This document shows, in pieces, positions 62,501 to 64,000 of a stretch of DNA of 64,000 nucleotides (position 1 is its first letter; the number at the start of each line of letters is the position of its first letter). Below the pieces are notes generated by a model that was given only the letters and a program-made list of their open reading frames with translations, made no database searches and had not been told where the DNA came from. A program made the position numbers and the translations under genes. This DNA is from Chitinophaga filiformis (GTDB lineage Bacteria; Bacteroidota; Bacteroidia; Chitinophagales; Chitinophagaceae), in the NCBI RefSeq assembly GCF_023100805.1, contig NZ_CP095855.1, positions 2,583,001 to 2,647,000 of the forward strand, written 5' to 3'.

Positions 62501-63686
62501 ACCGGCCTCCATCACTATCACTGCAAGTGCATCTGATGCTGATGGTACTGTTTCTAAAGTTGAGTTCTATAATGGTGCGACCAAATTAGGTCAGGCCACC
62601 AGTGCTCCCTATACCTATACATGGACTAACGTAGCAGCAGGCACTTACAGCCTGACAGCCGTTGCTACTGATAACGGTGGTGCTGTTGCCACATCATCAG
62701 CAGTTTCCGTTACAGTGAACGGCACAGGTAGCAATACCTGCGATGGTATTGCTGCCTGGACCGCTACCGGTGTTTACACCGGCGAGCAGCAGGTAGTTTA
62801 CAATGGAAAGATCTACAAGGCAAGATGGTGGACACAGGGCGAACAGCCTGATACGCACAGTGGTGCTGACCAGGTTTGGGCTTATGTACGTGATTGCGGC
62901 GGCACTAATCCCGGCAACCAGGCGCCGTCCGTAAGCATCACTTCACCTGCCAGCGGCGCCAGCTTCACAGCTCCTGCTACAGTAACCATCCAGGCTACTG
63001 CATCTGATGCTGACGGCACGGTTTCCAAAGTTGAATTCTTCAACGGCAGCACCAAACTGGGTGAAGCAACTGCAAGTCCTTACTCCTACACCTGGAGCAA
63101 TGTTGCAGCTGGTTCTTACAGCATCACTGCTAAAGCTACCGACAATGGCAATGCTTCAACAACCAGCGGCGCAGTAACTATTACAGTAGGCGGCGGTGGC
63201 AACACCGGCAACTGTGCAGGCGTGCCAACTTACCAGACATACCCTGCGGTGTACAACATGGGCGATAAAGTGGTATACAACGGCAACCTGTATGAAAGCC
63301 TGTCCAACGGATTGTACAACGTAACGCCTGGTACCGCCGACTGGTGGTGGAAACCACTGGGTGCATGCGGAGCAAGCGCTGCTACGGTAGCGGCAGTATC
63401 TCCGGTACCTGATAACGTTGTGAATGAGAAAGTACTGGTATTCCCTAACCCGCTGACAGGTACTACACTGAAAGTACAGTTCAACGCTGCAGCAGGTGAA
63501 AAAGTACTGATCGAATTGTGGAGCACCGGTGGTAACGCCATCATCCGCAAACAATATATCGCAGGCGCTAAAGGCCAGCAAACAGTTGATCTGGATGTCT
63601 CCCAGGTACCGGCAGGTTCCTGGATACTGAAAACAAGTCATCTGAAGAGTGGTCGTAAGGGTACTGCGAAAGTAGTACGCCTGTAA
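59598..63686 (+). CDS. Two-domain GH18 chitinase secreted by T9SS (ChiA-like)
   Basis: A 1362-residue secreted chitinase. After a signal peptide (ALLVLLLMLGISPLMA), GH18 domain 1 has its acid Glu245 in DGIDFDWEYP (238-246). An Ig-like domain (about 518-610) leads to GH18 domain 2, Glu731 in DGFDIDIEGG (724-733). Another Ig-like domain (about 948-1040), a CBM5/12-like chitin-binding module (about 1047-1101; WTATGVYTGEQQVVYNGKIYKARWWTQGE), a third Ig-like domain (1105-1198) and a second such module (1203-1260) follow. The T9SS type A sorting domain closes it (VFPNPLTGTTLKV.. AGSWILKTSH, 1275-1362). Flavobacterium johnsoniae ChiA has the same two-catalytic-domain, T9SS-secreted plan. Both GH18 motifs are complete, so both domains may be active. 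Confidence 0.96.
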   Translation: MKVNFTFRSALSYHRVRHALLVLLLMLGISPLMAQVNPQVPATTKNHNKQVIGYITQWDAWKDVAGIVPKGGYNQLNVDYSQYTILNFSFFGVAKDGSLHSGDFRNKNIYQVGAVQEPAALINEDIYSSWDLFLLKGELDAPLYYISEGSYAYTLGYRNEGSGWKNVNTGQTGAFPLSVPKQGGAQGLIDLAHAKGVKVMASIGGWSMCKHYPEMAADATKRARFVANCVDLINMGFDGIDFDWEYPNDAGMNIEKYSTADFNNFAALVEAVRAAIGPNKLITAAFAAAPAKLQGFNWSRLNNSMNYYNMMTYDYNGGWSNKAGHNAPLYDYPGAEYSNFSVDATVKALKALGVNMSKVNIGAPFYGRGVVTSGTAALNAATTKRAETVQPDGPIQTCADYTNWQKDLWDGTPNYSYILQQTGSGWTEGWDDVAKVPYKTKGNYFLSYDNERSVGEKAKYIKDNGLAGVIIWQVFGDMLNMTSNTVAKGKLIYCPNTTSPLVNKINAVFADGSTPTNQPPSVNLTAPTANATFTAPASITVSANATDSDGSIAKVQFFNGATSLGTVTAAPFSISWSNVAAGTYSITAVATDNAGASTTSSVVSVTVKSGTVDPPPTNKVVVGYWHNWNLASAPYIRLRDVDSRYNVIEVAFGTTGSDYSTVSFTPEGTTVADFKADIAALQSQGRKVLLSLGGENGTLMLATTANKQSFVTSMKNLLDTYNFDGFDIDIEGGTSLQLNNGDNNFMAPTTPKVVNLIAAVKEIVSYRQAQGKNCLLTMAPETYYVQTAYGATYSPLVGAYLPIIYGLRNELSWIQPQLYNTGSVMGLDNKVYSSSTADFIVAMTEMLLQGFPVSGTSQTFPALREDQVAFGLPAAPGAAGSGYTAPAEVKKALNYLMKGQSYGGGYTLRKAGGYAGLRGIMTWSVNWDKVNNSEFAANYYPYFFGSTPGNQSPVVNITSPAAGASFTAPASITITASASDADGTVSKVEFYNGATKLGQATSAPYTYTWTNVAAGTYSLTAVATDNGGAVATSSAVSVTVNGTGSNTCDGIAAWTATGVYTGEQQVVYNGKIYKARWWTQGEQPDTHSGADQVWAYVRDCGGTNPGNQAPSVSITSPASGASFTAPATVTIQATASDADGTVSKVEFFNGSTKLGEATASPYSYTWSNVAAGSYSITAKATDNGNASTTSGAVTITVGGGGNTGNCAGVPTYQTYPAVYNMGDKVVYNGNLYESLSNGLYNVTPGTADWWWKPLGACGASAATVAAVSPVPDNVVNEKVLVFPNPLTGTTLKVQFNAAAGEKVLIELWSTGGNAIIRKQYIAGAKGQQTVDLDVSQVPAGSWILKTSHLKSGRKGTAKVVRL
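61150..63190 (+). repeat. Three related Ig-like coding repeats in the chitinase gene
   Basis: Segments at about 61150-61425, 62440-62715 and 62910-63190 encode homologous Ig-like domains (..SPA.GASFTAPA.. / ..DGTVSKVEFFNG.. / ..WSNVAAG.YSITA.ATDN..). Repeats 2 and 3 are closest. The likeness extends to the DNA, making it a site for recombination or misassembly. Confidence 0.75.
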
Positions 63687-63940
63687 TACCTAACTTAGGA
63701 ATCGGAAATCAGGAACTACAGGCCACGGCCGGTAGTTCCTGATTCCTGGTTTCTAATCGCTGTTTTCCTGATTATCTGTCAACCAACGAGCTGTCAACCA
63801 TATCAAACGAGTGTCCTATATGCTGCTTTATACACCTTTCTCCAATACTGTATTTTAAGTGCTCTTTCTGTGAAGCCGGCCATGAGCGGCCCTTTACATC
63901 CCTCGAAATAATTTATTGCTGACGCTAAAATTCCATAGGT
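63687..63940. other. Intergenic region at the right edge
   Basis: 254 nt with the chitinase hairpin and a presumed promoter for the gene starting at 63941. The stretch 63745-63940 shows no gene or repeat I can support. Confidence 0.4.
63706..63744 (+). terminator. Hairpin after the chitinase gene
   Basis: AAATCAGGAACTAC (63706-63719) pairs with GTAGTTCCTGATT (63732-63744) across 12 nt. No T run follows directly, so terminator function is uncertain; its core also appears at 52125-52264. Confidence 0.45.
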
Positions 63941-64000
63941 ATGATTAAAAAATTTACACGTTTATGTATTAAGAGCTTTATTATTCCTGTCCTGATTGCA
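63941..64000 (+). CDS. Start of an exported protein, cut by the window end
   Basis: ATG at 63941 opens a frame MIKKFTRLCIKSFIIPVLIA that continues past the window edge. A short basic n-region followed by a hydrophobic core is the shape of a signal peptide. Nothing more can be said of the product. It follows the chitinase gene by 254 nt with a hairpin between, so it is probably a separate transcript. Confidence 0.5.
   Translation, partial: MIKKFTRLCIKSFIIPVLIA

Overview
The window is a contiguous piece of a Bacteroidota chromosome, most likely a chitin-degrading member of the Chitinophagaceae (Chitinophaga-like). The pointers are type IX secretion (T9SS) type A and type B C-terminal sorting domains, a PorP/SprF protein, a double-GH18 chitinase, Bacteroidota-type -7 elements (TAnnTTTG) upstream of several genes, Bacteroidota-style lipoproteins, and many AraC and NarL/LuxR regulators. 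I saw no rRNA, tRNA or CRISPR array. Species naming is inference from protein style only.

Layout. 0.1-2.7 kb: TPR-type sensor kinase and LuxR response regulator. 2.7-3.6 kb: lipoprotein archaemetzincin and a small partner. 3.6-5.9 kb: ECF sigma factor, membrane-anchored putative anti-sigma protein, exported beta-rich protein. 5.9-10.6 kb: two AraC regulators, a VOC protein and a 791-residue GAF protein. 10.7-15 kb: OsmC / alginate-export porin / M17-N operon divergent from a GAF-sigma-54 activator. 15.3-21.3 kb: Dps, then a tight five-gene operon (class III aminotransferase, Zn alcohol dehydrogenase, HAD phosphatase, MFS, MocR-type aminotransferase) that looks like an unassigned small-molecule pathway. 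21.8-29.5 kb: two paralogous lipoproteins, SurE, lipid kinase, lone ABC ATPase, small SF1 helicase, two-component pair. 29.9-33.7 kb: three-subunit periplasmic molybdenum hydroxylase (PaoABC type). 33.8-34.8 kb: gene-free region holding a long inverted-repeat element. 35.1-43.6 kb: recD-recC-recB. 43.6-52.9 kb: UGT-like glycosyltransferase, cytoplasmic alpha-amylase with a possible decayed gene remnant upstream, S10 carboxypeptidase, Crp/AhpD pair, a 98-bp near-perfect palindrome, S9 peptidase, and a LuxR protein with a degenerate receiver. 52.9-54.1 kb: AT-rich gene-poor region with two inverted perfect DnaA boxes. 54.1-63.7 kb: T9SS module (type B substrate, PorP/SprF, OmpA/PD40) followed by the chitinase. 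A new signal-peptide gene starts at the right edge.

The most unusual items are non-coding: the 98-bp palindrome (49772-49869), the 33.8-34.8 kb inverted-repeat element, the DnaA-box dyad (53527-53572) and a 22-bp operator-like palindrome before the AraC gene at 5957. Among proteins the standouts are the archaemetzincin lipoprotein, the receiver lacking its phospho-aspartate, the stand-alone M17 N-domain and the five-gene aminotransferase operon. No feature is a clear new defence or mobile system.
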